From contig JAPOWG010000011.1 in the NCBI GenBank assembly GCA_026707745.1, forward strand, positions 62,001 to 126,000: a DNA stretch of 64,000 nucleotides. Direction: 5' to 3'. The position numbers were made by a program, and so were the translations under genes. Below, in pieces: positions 54,671 to 62,864 of this stretch; the stretch's first letter is position 1; the number at the start of each line of letters is the position of its first letter. A model generated the notes under the pieces. It was not told where the DNA came from and made no database searches. It worked only from the letters and a program-made list of their open reading frames with translations. The DNA is from Chloroflexota bacterium. GTDB lineage: Bacteria > Chloroflexota > Anaerolineae > Aggregatilineales > Phototrophicaceae.

Positions 54671-54700
54671 TTTCTCTGTGCTCTCTGTGGTTAATTTTCA
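54671..54700. repeat. Short CTCTGTG tandem-like tract
   Basis: TTCTCTGTGCTCTCTGTGG contains two near-identical CTCTGTG units. It is followed by TTAATTTTC. Its function is not known. Confidence 0.4.
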
Positions 54701-54873
54701 GTTTGATTATTGATCGTTCTGGCAACATCATTATGCAGCGATTATCCTGCCGCTGCGCGCTTCTCTTGTTGAATCAAAGACGAAGTTGTGGTATCACGAT
54801 GTGATTCGTGATCGCGCTTGCGGCGAGCGCAGTAAATGTTGCGGGACTTGCGCAACGATGGAGGATGAAAACT

Positions 54874-55449
54874 TTGGACAGAGAGACGGCTTGGGGCATC
54901 GTATGCGAATTCGTGGCTTCGGAGGGCTTGCGCAAGCACATGCTGTCGGTTGAATTCGCCATGCGCGATTATGCCGAACACTATGGCGAGGATCCCGATT
55001 CCTGGGGATTGGTGGGTTTGTTGCACGATTTCGATTGGGAGGTGCATCCGTCGCTGGAGCAGCATCCGATGGACGGGGCGCCGATCTTGCGCGAGCGTGG
55101 CTTGGGCGAAGAGGATATTCGAACGATATTGAGTCACGGTCCCTTGGCGGCCGACGACCGGCGCACGCTGCGCGACAAGGCGCTTTATGCGGTGGACGAG
55201 CTCACCGGTTTGATCACGGCGGTGGCTTTGGTGCGTCCGAGCAAGGATATCCGCGACGTCAAAGTCAAGAGCATCCGCAAGAAATGGAAGGACAAGGCTT
55301 TTGCGGCTGGCGTCAATCGCCAGGACGTGATCGACGGCTGCGAGGTGCTGGGCGTGGATGTTTGGGGGTTTCACATTCCCCTGGTGTTGGGGGCGATGCA
55401 AAAACATGCCGCCGACCTGGGGTTGGACGGCGGCAATTCAAGCGCCTGA
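54874..55449 (+). CDS. HD-domain protein
   Basis: The 191-residue protein has an HD metal-dependent phosphohydrolase motif: RKHMLSVEFAMRDYA, LVGLLHDFDWEVHPS (HD at about residue 52) and LYAVDELTGLITAVAL. This group hydrolyses nucleotides or phosphates, but the substrate is unknown. The TTG at 54874 has GGAGG nine bases upstream and matches the usual N-terminus; an in-frame ATG at 54865 lies directly on that site and is less likely. It stands alone, convergent with the LysM gene. Confidence 0.75.
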   Translation: MDRETAWGIVCEFVASEGLRKHMLSVEFAMRDYAEHYGEDPDSWGLVGLLHDFDWEVHPSLEQHPMDGAPILRERGLGEEDIRTILSHGPLAADDRRTLRDKALYAVDELTGLITAVALVRPSKDIRDVKVKSIRKKWKDKAFAAGVNRQDVIDGCEVLGVDVWGFHIPLVLGAMQKHAADLGLDGGNSSA

Positions 55450-55467
55450 GCGCCCTTGTGACGTTTC

Positions 55468-58131
55468 CTAGTAGTACCGTACGTGGACTGGCGTGCCCAG
55501 GCTGGCAAAGTCGTAGAACCATTTGGCATCGGCATTGGTCATATTGATGCACCCTTTGCTCTGTGGGTGGCCGAAGTTCGTGTGCCACCAGGTGCCATGG
55601 AAGGCATAGCCAGCGTAGAAGTACATGACCCATTCCACATTGTCCAAGCTGTAGCCGGGACCAGACATCGTCTGTTTGCGCACTTTCCGGCGGATTTTGA
55701 AATCCCCCTGCACAGTTGGCGTGGCGGGCAATCCGCTCGAGATCAGGGCTTTTTTCTGCAGAACGCCATTCTCGTAGGCGTAAGCCATTTGCGTGTCCAG
55801 GATTACGACCAATTCGCGCCCCACGCCGACGCGGGCCCCCGGGTCCGGGACATTAGGCATCACGGCCGGGGCATAGATCGAGTCGTATTGGATTAAATCG
55901 TCGCTGTTTGGCACCCACAAGGTCATGCCGACGTGCAGGTTGTAGGGACTGGCAATACCATTGATCGCTGCCATAACCACCCAGTCAGTCGCAAGCTGCT
56001 TGCCAATCATTGACAATGAATCGCTGGGTTGGACGATGTAGACATCGCGTTCGCCGGGCGTGAGGGGCTGGCTGGCGACTTCGGTTGCCGGTTCTTGAGC
56101 GGGTTGGGACGGTTGCGGTGCTTGGGAAGCTTCCCGCAGTTGTGGCGGCGGCGGCGGATCGCGCCGTTTGGCCGATCCGGGTATCCAGAGCGCTTGACCG
56201 CTTTCGATGCGATTGGCGTCGTCGATGTTGTTGGCAGCTATCAAATCCTGAACAGTCACGCCGTAGTGGATGGCCAGGATGCCGAGCGTTTCTCCGTATT
56301 GGACGGTGTGCTCGAAATAGTCGCCGGGCGGGGGACCGTCAGGCGCGGGTTCGCTGGTTTCGGCAGGGCTTTCAGTCGTCACCGCGTCGCTTGTTTCTGT
56401 CGGCGAATCGGGGACGGGCGCGGGTTCGACATCCGCAACATTAAGCGCGGCGGAGCCAGTTGACGGAATCCAGAGCTGCTGCCCGACGTATATATGGTAC
56501 GGATAGATGATATCGTTGGCGTCTAGCAAATCCTGAAAAGTCACGCCGTAGTGGATAGCCAGGATGCCGAGCGTTTCTCCATATTGGACGGTGTGCTCGA
56601 AATAGTCGCCGGTCGGTGGACCCTCGGTCGGGGGTTCGACGGTTTCCGCGGCGCTTTCAGTCGTCACCGCGTCGCGTGTTTCAGTCGGCGAATCGGGGAC
56701 GGGCGCGGGTTCGTCGACGTCCGCGACATTGAGCCCGTCGCTGCCAGTTGACGGAATCCAGAGATGCTGCCCGACGTATATATGGTACGGATAGATGATA
56801 TCGTTGGCGTCTAGCAAATCCTGAAAAGTCACGCCGTAGTGGATGGCCAGGGTGCCGAGCGTTTCTCCGTGTTGGACTGTGTGCTCGAAATAGTTGCCGG
56901 GCGGGGGACCGTCAGGCGCGGGTTCGCTGGTTTCGGCCGCGGTTTCGGTCGTCGCGGCGGCGGCGGTTTCCGTCGGTGGATCAATTGCGGGCGCGGGTTC
57001 GTCGACATCCGCAACATTGAGCCCGTCGCTGCCAGTTGACGGAATCCAGAGTTGCTGCCCGACGTATATATGGTAGGGATAGATGATATCGTTGGCGTCT
57101 AGCAAATCCTGAAAAGTCACGCCATAGTGGATGGCCAGGGTGCCGAGCGTTTCTCCGTGTTGGACTGTGTGCTCGAAATAGTTGCCGGGCGGGGGACCGT
57201 CAGGCGCGGGTTCGCTGGTTTCGGCCGCGGTTTCGGTCGTCGCGGCGGCGGCGGTTTCCGTCGGTGGATCGGGGACGGGCGCCGGTTCAACGTTGTTTAT
57301 GTTTAGCGCTGGAGAGCCCGTTGACGGAATCCAGAGATGCTGCCCGACGTAAATATGGTGCGGATAGATAATATCGTTGGCTTTCATGATGGCCGGCCAG
57401 GTGATGCCAAAATGCCTGGCCAGATCCCCAAGCGTGTCGCCGGCGCGCACAACGTAGAAGAGTCTGCTGCCTAGCGTGATCGGCTGTGAAGCTTCCGGCG
57501 CTGCCGCGCTGGTCGCGGAATTGACAAGGGTGCGGCCGTCGGCGTCGGGGAGGGTTAGCGCCTGGCCCGGATAAATGATGTGATCGAAGATGCCGTTGAC
57601 GAGGATGAGCTCGTTGAGGCTAAGTCCGTAGGCTGCGGCGATTGTGCCTAGAGTTTCCCCGTGTCGCACAATATGCTGCCTGCTTTGGGTTGTGACCGGC
57701 GGTTCGTTGGGGACGGTCGCGCTGGAACCAGTGGCTGAGGGCAGCAGCAGTTCGTGGCCGGGATAGATCACTTTGCCGTACAGATCGTTTAATGCTTTCA
57801 GTTCCGTCAAGTCGACGCCATAGCGCTCGGCAATCACGCTGAGCGTCTCGCCATAGCGAATGACATGGGTGCGGCCTTCTACGGCGATGGGCGCCTCTTC
57901 GTCAGAAGGGCTTGGGATCTCGAGTTTTTGCCAACTATAGATCCTGTGGTAGTTGTAGATGCCGTTGAGCGCTGCAAGGTCATTGAGATCGACTTCATAA
58001 CGGGCGGCGATGACTTCAAGCGTTTCGCCAGGCCGCACAATATGCGTGGATTCCCGCGCGCTTTGCGCGAAGGACGGGCCCGCAACGCCTAGTAAGACCG
58101 TAAGCAGTAGCGCCAGAATCTTATGTTTCAT
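55468..58131 (-). CDS. LysM-repeat L,D-transpeptidase (YkuD), secreted wall enzyme
   Basis: The 887-residue protein begins with a signal peptide (MKHKILALLLTVLLGVAGP), then nine LysM repeats of about 45 residues that bind peptidoglycan. The last four similar ones are separated by Pro/Thr/Glu-rich linkers. The C-terminal 110 residues are a YkuD L,D-transpeptidase, with HGTWWHTNFG and SKGCINM (catalytic Cys; SKGC replaces the usual SHGC). It would cross-link or anchor wall polymers outside the cell. The 288-base period of the middle repeats suggests recent DNA-level duplications (56200-57400). Six or more copies make it variable between strains by inference. Confidence 0.88.
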   Translation of the reverse strand: MKHKILALLLTVLLGVAGPSFAQSARESTHIVRPGETLEVIAARYEVDLNDLAALNGIYNYHRIYSWQKLEIPSPSDEEAPIAVEGRTHVIRYGETLSVIAERYGVDLTELKALNDLYGKVIYPGHELLLPSATGSSATVPNEPPVTTQSRQHIVRHGETLGTIAAAYGLSLNELILVNGIFDHIIYPGQALTLPDADGRTLVNSATSAAAPEASQPITLGSRLFYVVRAGDTLGDLARHFGITWPAIMKANDIIYPHHIYVGQHLWIPSTGSPALNINNVEPAPVPDPPTETAAAATTETAAETSEPAPDGPPPGNYFEHTVQHGETLGTLAIHYGVTFQDLLDANDIIYPYHIYVGQQLWIPSTGSDGLNVADVDEPAPAIDPPTETAAAATTETAAETSEPAPDGPPPGNYFEHTVQHGETLGTLAIHYGVTFQDLLDANDIIYPYHIYVGQHLWIPSTGSDGLNVADVDEPAPVPDSPTETRDAVTTESAAETVEPPTEGPPTGDYFEHTVQYGETLGILAIHYGVTFQDLLDANDIIYPYHIYVGQQLWIPSTGSAALNVADVEPAPVPDSPTETSDAVTTESPAETSEPAPDGPPPGDYFEHTVQYGETLGILAIHYGVTVQDLIAANNIDDANRIESGQALWIPGSAKRRDPPPPPQLREASQAPQPSQPAQEPATEVASQPLTPGERDVYIVQPSDSLSMIGKQLATDWVVMAAINGIASPYNLHVGMTLWVPNSDDLIQYDSIYAPAVMPNVPDPGARVGVGRELVVILDTQMAYAYENGVLQKKALISSGLPATPTVQGDFKIRRKVRKQTMSGPGYSLDNVEWVMYFYAGYAFHGTWWHTNFGHPQSKGCINMTNADAKWFYDFASLGTPVHVRYY
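56198..57406 (-). repeat. 288-bp tandem repeat region inside the LysM gene
   Basis: A shared block that reads CGACGTATATATGG recurs at 56484, 56772 and 57060 (spacing exactly 288), and a diverged copy lies at 57345 (285). Each unit encodes one LysM domain and a linker. This is slipped-strand or recombination-type repetition, not a CRISPR. Confidence 0.75.
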
Positions 58132-58181
58132 GACATTGCTCCATCACTTGCATCAGGCAAATTTCATCGCATGTGCCCCCG

Positions 58182-58187
58182 ATTATA
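58182..58187 (-). promoter_or_regulatory. -10 element for the LysM transpeptidase gene
   Basis: TATAAT is read on the minus strand 51 bases before the ATG. No convincing -35 hexamer is present. Confidence 0.35.
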
Positions 58188-58387
58188 GGCGCGTTTTTGG
58201 CCTTTTTTCCCGCTGACCGAAGTTGGGGGCCTTAGGCTCTAGCATGAGGAGACGGCGCCAGAGACGGCTGCAACCCGCGAAAACACTAGCGATTTGCGAA
58301 TCCGGAAGATCTCTTCGCGGGCGCGCGGCGTGGGTACGGCGTCAGGGAAAAGTAGGCAGATTGTATGGCGCGGACATAGTTAATCGG

Positions 58388-58420
58388 CTAGACTTTTCAC
58401 AGGTACCCGCCCAGCGGTTA
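58388..58420 (-). repeat. Dispersed intergenic element, degraded fragment J (reverse)
   Basis: On the minus strand AACCGCTGGGCGGGTAC and CTGTGAAAAGTCT match the left block with several changes. The right block is not recognisable. Confidence 0.45.
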
Positions 58421-58519
58421 GGAAATCACCATCGCGCGCGGAATTATGGAAGGCGACTTGAGAAGCAGACTGATAAACAGCCTTACCTGTCTCGTGTTGT
58501 AGTGAGGAGGGCAACTCGC

Positions 58520-60661
58520 ATGCCTGAATTGATGACTAAACAAGAAACATGGCGCTGTTTGCGGATCACCGCGCTGGTCGCGATCTTGGTACTGGTTCTT
58601 GCGCCTGCGTCAGGGCAGGGCGGGGCCCGTATTTTGGCGCCAGGCTCGACCTTGAGCGACAACCTGGGTCCAGCGGCGACAGCGACCTCGTATGTTTTTG
58701 ATGCTGCGGTTGGGTCGGCTGCGACAATTAGGGTGGATAGCGCAAATGGGCAGGCATTGGGGCTCTTGCTGAGTGATGCCAATGGCAATGTTATCGGGAG
58801 CGCCTTTGCCGAGGCCGGCAGCGGCAGCGCCGCGATCGACGGAGCTGTCCTGGCGACAGGAGGCCGCTATTTTGTCGTCGTGTATATGGCGCCCGGAAGC
58901 GCGGCAACGGACAGCGACTTTGATATCACTTTGGAGATTGGCGCTGCCGAAGATTTGGAGGCGCCTGGCGCGCAGAGAGATGAACCCGCCGGCATAGTCC
59001 CGAGCCAGGTATTAATCGCTGCAGGTATCGAGGTGCGGCTGACATGGTCGGGCGCGGTAGACATGAACCTCCAGGTACGTGATCCGTCGGGGCAGACGTT
59101 GTATTGGGATTCGCGAGTCACGAATAACGGCGGGGTATTCGGCTTCGACGCCAATGGATTGTGCCAGGTACTCAGTCCCAGCCCGGAAGAATCGGCCACC
59201 TGGCAACCCGGGTTCTTGCCGACGGGTAGTTATGAAGTGCTGATCTTTTATCGCGAAGCATGCGACAGCAACGCAGGTTCTATCCCTTTTGCTGTCGAAG
59301 TGACCGTAGACAACAGTCTCGCCGGCACGATCAGCGGTATCCTTTCGCCGCCGCAGCAAGGACAGGACAGTGTCTATGTCGCTCGCTTCGAGGTTGATAG
59401 CGAAGGCGGCGCAACGGTAAGCGCCGGCGGTCTGTATCCGGATTCCAGCTTAACGAGACTGCCGACCGAATTCGACATTGCCACCAATATACCCGTAGCG
59501 ATAGGTCGAGACAGTCCGGTGATGGGCGAGATTAGTAATGAAGCGCCGTTCCAGACTTTCTCCTTCACAGGCGCGGCAGGGGAGGTGATTTCGGTCAGCA
59601 TGCAAGCGGTGGGACCGAACCTCGACACGCTGCTGCAAATCGTTGACGAGAGTGGATCCATCGTTGGCGTCAACGATGATACGGTGGGCACGACCAATTC
59701 TCTGATTAGCAACGCGCGTCTATTGCGCAGCGGCAGCTTCACGATCATCGCGACAAGATATGGTATGGAGTTGGGCGGGACGGAAGGCCAATTCCAGTTG
59801 ACGCTGGGCGGTCTCGCCAGTGATGCGCCCGCCGAACTCACGACCCTGGATTTGCCGTCGGGCGATATCGAAGTGACGCTGGTTTGGGGAACAAATGCCG
59901 ATCTGCAATTGCTCGTGCGCGACCCGATCGGCGGATCGGTCTTTGACGATATTCCATTCGGGAGCAGCGGCGGCATCTTGCAAGAAGTGGGCAACGTCAA
60001 TTGTATTCCGGCGGCATCGGGCGCTCCGGTGTCTTACATATACTGGCCATCGGGTCGGATGCGGCCAGGCACATACGAGGTTGAAGTTTGGTATCAGAAC
60101 GCCTGCTCCGATTTTCCGCCGCCGGTCGATTTCACCTTGGCGATTGCGGTTGGCGGGGAGACGATCGCGCTTGAACGACAGTTCCCGCTGGTCAATCAGC
60201 GCTTCGTGACCAATTTCACAGTGCTGCCGGACGGCAGGGCGTCCGCCGGCGACGGCGGCTTTATCGACGGCGGCAGTTCGTTGATTCCGTATCGGTCAGC
60301 GGCTTTCGACGCGCCAGTGATAGCAGCGGGTGAAGTGGTGACCGGCACGATCTCGCCATCCAATACCTTTGACGTGTTCAACTTCCAGGGCGCGGCTGGC
60401 GAGACGGTTACGATCCGAATGGGCGCGGCCGCACAGGTGCTTGATACCAGCGTATTCTTGATAAGCCCGAGCGGGGTGGAGATTGCCGCCAATGATGATG
60501 GCGATCCGGCGCTACTCGGCACGAGTGGTTTCGCAACGGATTCGATCATAAGCGGCCTGGAGTTGACGGAGAACGGTCCCTACACGATCATAGCGACGCG
60601 ATATGCCGCTCAATTTGGCGGCACAATCGGCAACTATTCGCTGACTCTGGAAAAGAATTGA
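58520..60661 (+). CDS. Secreted protein with two PPC-type domains
   Basis: The 713-residue protein has a hydrophobic signal (LVAILVLVLAPASG) and then beta-rich domains. Two of these (about residues 385-500 and 610-713) look like pre-peptidase C-terminal (PPC) domains: FSFTGAAGEVISV, LDTLLQIVDESGS and FTIIATRY repeated as FNFQGAAGETVTI and YTIIATRY. Two other parts (around 175-200 and 515-545) share a MNLQVRDPSGQ / ADLQLLVRDPIGG motif. No protease domain is seen, so it may be a surface or matrix protein. ATG 58520 has GAGGAGGG about nine bases upstream. Confidence 0.72.
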   Translation: MPELMTKQETWRCLRITALVAILVLVLAPASGQGGARILAPGSTLSDNLGPAATATSYVFDAAVGSAATIRVDSANGQALGLLLSDANGNVIGSAFAEAGSGSAAIDGAVLATGGRYFVVVYMAPGSAATDSDFDITLEIGAAEDLEAPGAQRDEPAGIVPSQVLIAAGIEVRLTWSGAVDMNLQVRDPSGQTLYWDSRVTNNGGVFGFDANGLCQVLSPSPEESATWQPGFLPTGSYEVLIFYREACDSNAGSIPFAVEVTVDNSLAGTISGILSPPQQGQDSVYVARFEVDSEGGATVSAGGLYPDSSLTRLPTEFDIATNIPVAIGRDSPVMGEISNEAPFQTFSFTGAAGEVISVSMQAVGPNLDTLLQIVDESGSIVGVNDDTVGTTNSLISNARLLRSGSFTIIATRYGMELGGTEGQFQLTLGGLASDAPAELTTLDLPSGDIEVTLVWGTNADLQLLVRDPIGGSVFDDIPFGSSGGILQEVGNVNCIPAASGAPVSYIYWPSGRMRPGTYEVEVWYQNACSDFPPPVDFTLAIAVGGETIALERQFPLVNQRFVTNFTVLPDGRASAGDGGFIDGGSSLIPYRSAAFDAPVIAAGEVVTGTISPSNTFDVFNFQGAAGETVTIRMGAAAQVLDTSVFLISPSGVEIAANDDGDPALLGTSGFATDSIISGLELTENGPYTIIATRYAAQFGGTIGNYSLTLEKN

Positions 60662-60669
60662 TCCTCGGC

Positions 60670-60697
60670 AGGCGGCTCGTTGGGGCCGCCTTTTTTC
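60670..60697 (+). terminator. Terminator after the PPC-domain gene
   Basis: GGCGGC (60671-60676) pairs with GCCGCC (60685-60690) and is followed by TTTTTT. The stem ends nine bases after the stop codon region begins. Confidence 0.8.
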
Positions 60698-60807
60698 ATC
60701 TTTCTCGGAATCATATAATCTTCGCTTTTCCAGTACTGTACAAAGCCGCAGGCCTCTGTTATGATCCGCGTCTACTGTCGCTCAAGACCGGTCGAAAGCG
60801 GATCCGA

Positions 60808-61497
60808 ATGAAACGTCTCCTATTCGCTCTCTTGCTTATGCTCATAGCCGTTGCAATTGCAGGATGCGCTCCAGAAGTCAGACTGCTCGATGAAACCAGG
60901 CTCAAAGACCTCAGCCTTTTGAGCGGAGAGCCCTGTGAGGCGCCCTGCTGGAACGGAATCGTACCGGGTGAAACCTTGTATCGCGACGCCAAGCTCTTGA
61001 TCGAGGAAGATACGCGCTACAAGGACGTTCAGGAAGCTGAGCGAAAAGAAGGCAGCGACGCGCGGATCTTTGGCTTCGCGCCGGAGGAAGGGGACGTCTG
61101 TTGCCAGGTCTTCAGTCGAGATGGCGAAACAGTGACTTCCTTGTTGCTGCAATTTGCGCCCGACATGAGCTTGGGACCGGTGATGGATCGCTATGGCGAA
61201 CCGGTCTATGTCGGTGGTGAAGCGCCTGCTGCCGATCAGGCATATATGGCGCTGGTCTATCCCGAAGCGCCACTGGTGATATATGCTTTTGTCGCCGGCG
61301 CTGAAAACGGCAGACTGTCGACCGGCAGTGAAATTCTTGGGGCCATGTACATGTCGCAAGACGAGATGGACTTGTTGTTGGCTTGTTCGCGACTGTACTT
61401 TTGGGAAGGATTTGTGGGCTTCAAGCAAACCATCGACGACAACTTTGATTTCATCGGCGAGGATGTTGAAAACGAAGAGATTTGTGGATCGGCATAG
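60808..61497 (+). CDS. Predicted lipoprotein, function unknown
   Basis: The 229-residue protein has a lipoprotein signal (MKRLLFALLLMLIAVAIAGC; lipobox AIAGC with Cys 20). The mature part is acidic with several Cys (CEAPCWNG, DVCCQV, CGSA at the end) that may form disulfides. It could sit on the outer face of the cytoplasmic membrane. The longer frame from 60658 adds residues with no signal and lies over a terminator. Its stop codon TAG (61495-61497) is shared with the first bases of repeat copy E. Confidence 0.7.
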   Translation: MKRLLFALLLMLIAVAIAGCAPEVRLLDETRLKDLSLLSGEPCEAPCWNGIVPGETLYRDAKLLIEEDTRYKDVQEAERKEGSDARIFGFAPEEGDVCCQVFSRDGETVTSLLLQFAPDMSLGPVMDRYGEPVYVGGEAPAADQAYMALVYPEAPLVIYAFVAGAENGRLSTGSEILGAMYMSQDEMDLLLACSRLYFWEGFVGFKQTIDDNFDFIGEDVENEEICGSA

Positions 61498-61588
61498 CCG
61501 CTCGGCGCGTAACCGGCGAAAGCGTCTGCCGACGAGCGCAAAATAGCAAGCCTTCTCGTCGCATGGGCGACGCGGTTTACATAAACAG
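61496..61588 (+). repeat. Dispersed intergenic element, copy E (forward)
   Basis: This full-length copy has AGCCGCTCGGCGCGTAAC, CGGCGAAAGCGTCTG, GCAAGCC, GTCGCATGGGCGACG and GGTTTACATAAACAG. It begins within the stop codon of the lipoprotein gene and ends 43 bases before the S1 gene. Confidence 0.85.
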
Positions 61589-61630
61589 TGTGCGGTTCTT
61601 GAGATCAGGATTTGGAGGAGCAAGGTCAAT

Positions 61631-62314
61631 ATGGCTGAAGTAGCGCGGACGCTTGATGTCGGCACGGAGGTTACTGGCCGGGTTAAACATGTGGGAATAT
61701 ACGGGGCGTTGGTGGATATCGGCACTGGCCAGGATGCCTTGTTGCATATCTCACAGCTCCCAAACGGCGAGGAGCGCCGCTTTGAAGAAGTCGTGCAGGC
61801 AGATTCCGATATCACGGCCTACGTGTACAAGACACGGCAGGACGGCTATGTCGCGCTCACCATGGAGAAGCCGCCGCTGGTCCCGTGGCAATCAATAAAG
61901 CAGGGCAATACATACACGGGCGAAGTGATCCGCGTCGAGAACTTCGGCGTGTTCGTCGACTTCGGCGCGGAGCGACCGGGCATGGTTCATGTGTCCGAAA
62001 TGGCGGAAGGCTACGTGAAATCGCCGAGCGATATCGCCTCTATTGGGCAAGAAGTGGAAGTGCGCGTTATCAAGAAAAGCGGGCGTCCGCGCCAGATTGA
62101 CTTGTCTATGAAGAAGCAACAAGAACAGTCGGCGCTCGTTGAAGAGGACGCCGAAGACGAGATCGAAGTGCCGACTTCCATGGCGCAAGCATTCCGGCGG
62201 GCGATGGGCAGCACAGAAGAAAACCGGGGTCGCGACGACAACAAGCGCGCCCCGCGAAACGATCATCGCAGCCGACAGGAAGAGATTCTCGCGCGCACAT
62301 TACGGGGATCTTGA
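61631..62314 (+). CDS. S1-domain RNA-binding protein with two S1 repeats
   Basis: The 227-residue protein has two S1 RNA-binding domains. The first (about 8-75) has VTGRVKHVGIYGALVDIG and ALLHISQLP; the second (about 90-165) has YTGEVIRVENFGVFVDFG and GMVHVSEM. A charged tail with basic and acidic runs follows (residues 170-227). Such proteins bind RNA or ribosomes; two repeats are fewer than in RpsA, so it is likely a small S1-like protein. The GGAGGAGCAAGG site before the ATG is strong. A terminator follows. Confidence 0.84.
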   Translation: MAEVARTLDVGTEVTGRVKHVGIYGALVDIGTGQDALLHISQLPNGEERRFEEVVQADSDITAYVYKTRQDGYVALTMEKPPLVPWQSIKQGNTYTGEVIRVENFGVFVDFGAERPGMVHVSEMAEGYVKSPSDIASIGQEVEVRVIKKSGRPRQIDLSMKKQQEQSALVEEDAEDEIEVPTSMAQAFRRAMGSTEENRGRDDNKRAPRNDHRSRQEEILARTLRGS

Positions 62315-62342
62315 GCCAAGCCAAGGCAGAATTGGACAACCG

Positions 62343-62373
62343 ACGGAAGATCGCGCTAGATCTTCCGTTTTTG
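62343..62373 (+). terminator. Terminator after the S1-domain gene, overlapping the VKOR gene end
   Basis: ACGGAAGATC (62343-62352) pairs with GATCTTCCGT (62359-62368) around GCGCTA, followed by TTTTT. The VKOR stop (62356-62358) falls in its loop and stem, so it serves as a bidirectional boundary. Confidence 0.85.
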
Positions 62374-62829
62374 ATTTGGGGAGTTGGCTTCTTCTACGGA
62401 CAATTCGCGGTATAGCCGCAGGCAGATGAGCCCGAAGAGAATAGTGAAATTGATCTCGTGCGACAGGCACCAGGGGCAGAGAGCGGCCAGCAGCACGAAT
62501 TGCACGTAAACCAGCCACATCGAGAAGAGCCAGGCAAACAAGGCGACGCCGAATGCCGCGAGCCCTCCGTAGAGTCTGAAGAGTTCGTGTCGATCTTCAA
62601 ATAACAGGATAAGAGCGAGTATCAGATAAATGGCGAAGCCGAGCCAGGCGATCGGGATGCCCCCTAATTCCGAATACTTGGAATTCAGGACCAGATCGCA
62701 GTTGAAGGCGCCGCCTTTGACGCAGACTGAAGGGGCGTCGGCGATCTTCAAATAACTTAGATAGCCGCTCACGCACAATCCGAAAATGACTGAGAGTCCT
62801 TGAAGTCGCCTTGCGGTGATCACTGTCAT
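62356..62829 (-). CDS. Vitamin K epoxide reductase-family protein
   Basis: VKOR-family proteins reoxidise disulfide-forming enzymes using quinone at the membrane. The 157-residue protein has four or five hydrophobic segments, a CPWC active-site pair (near residue 117), and a further pair in CVKGGAFNCD (near residues 36-44). It is the stand-alone form without a fused thioredoxin domain. It is cotranscribed with moeA on the minus strand by position, 35 bases apart. Confidence 0.85.
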   Translation of the reverse strand: MTVITARRLQGLSVIFGLCVSGYLSYLKIADAPSVCVKGGAFNCDLVLNSKYSELGGIPIAWLGFAIYLILALILLFEDRHELFRLYGGLAAFGVALFAWLFSMWLVYVQFVLLAALCPWCLSHEINFTILFGLICLRLYRELSVEEANSPNQKRKI

Positions 62830-62864
62830 ATGCCTTCCAATTGAACTCTAAAATGGCTTCAGTT

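Larger units (their letters stand above)
54362..54873. other. Gene-free gap with several repeat types
   Basis: In these 512 bases no gene is supported. They hold a 70-bp inverted repeat (54437-54506), a tract of CTCTGTG/CTCTCTGTGG repeats (54671-54700) and AT-rich sequence. This mix resembles remnants of small mobile or repetitive elements. Confidence 0.6.
58132..58519. other. Gap between the LysM gene and the PPC-domain gene
   Basis: The 388 bases hold a minus-strand TATAAT at 58187-58182 (promoter for the LysM gene) and a fragment of the dispersed element (58388-58420). The in-frame extension of the PPC gene through here is Arg-rich and lacks a ribosome site, so it is not considered coding. 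Confidence 0.55.

Noticed and set aside
56198..57406. Regular 288-bp repeats considered as a CRISPR-like array
   Set aside because: The units are long, in frame, and each encodes a LysM domain; there are no short direct repeats with unique spacers or cas genes.
58223..58519. Upstream extension of the PPC-domain protein by 99 codons
   Set aside because: The translation is Arg-rich without a signal peptide, whereas ATG 58520 gives a proper signal peptide and has GAGGAGGG upstream.
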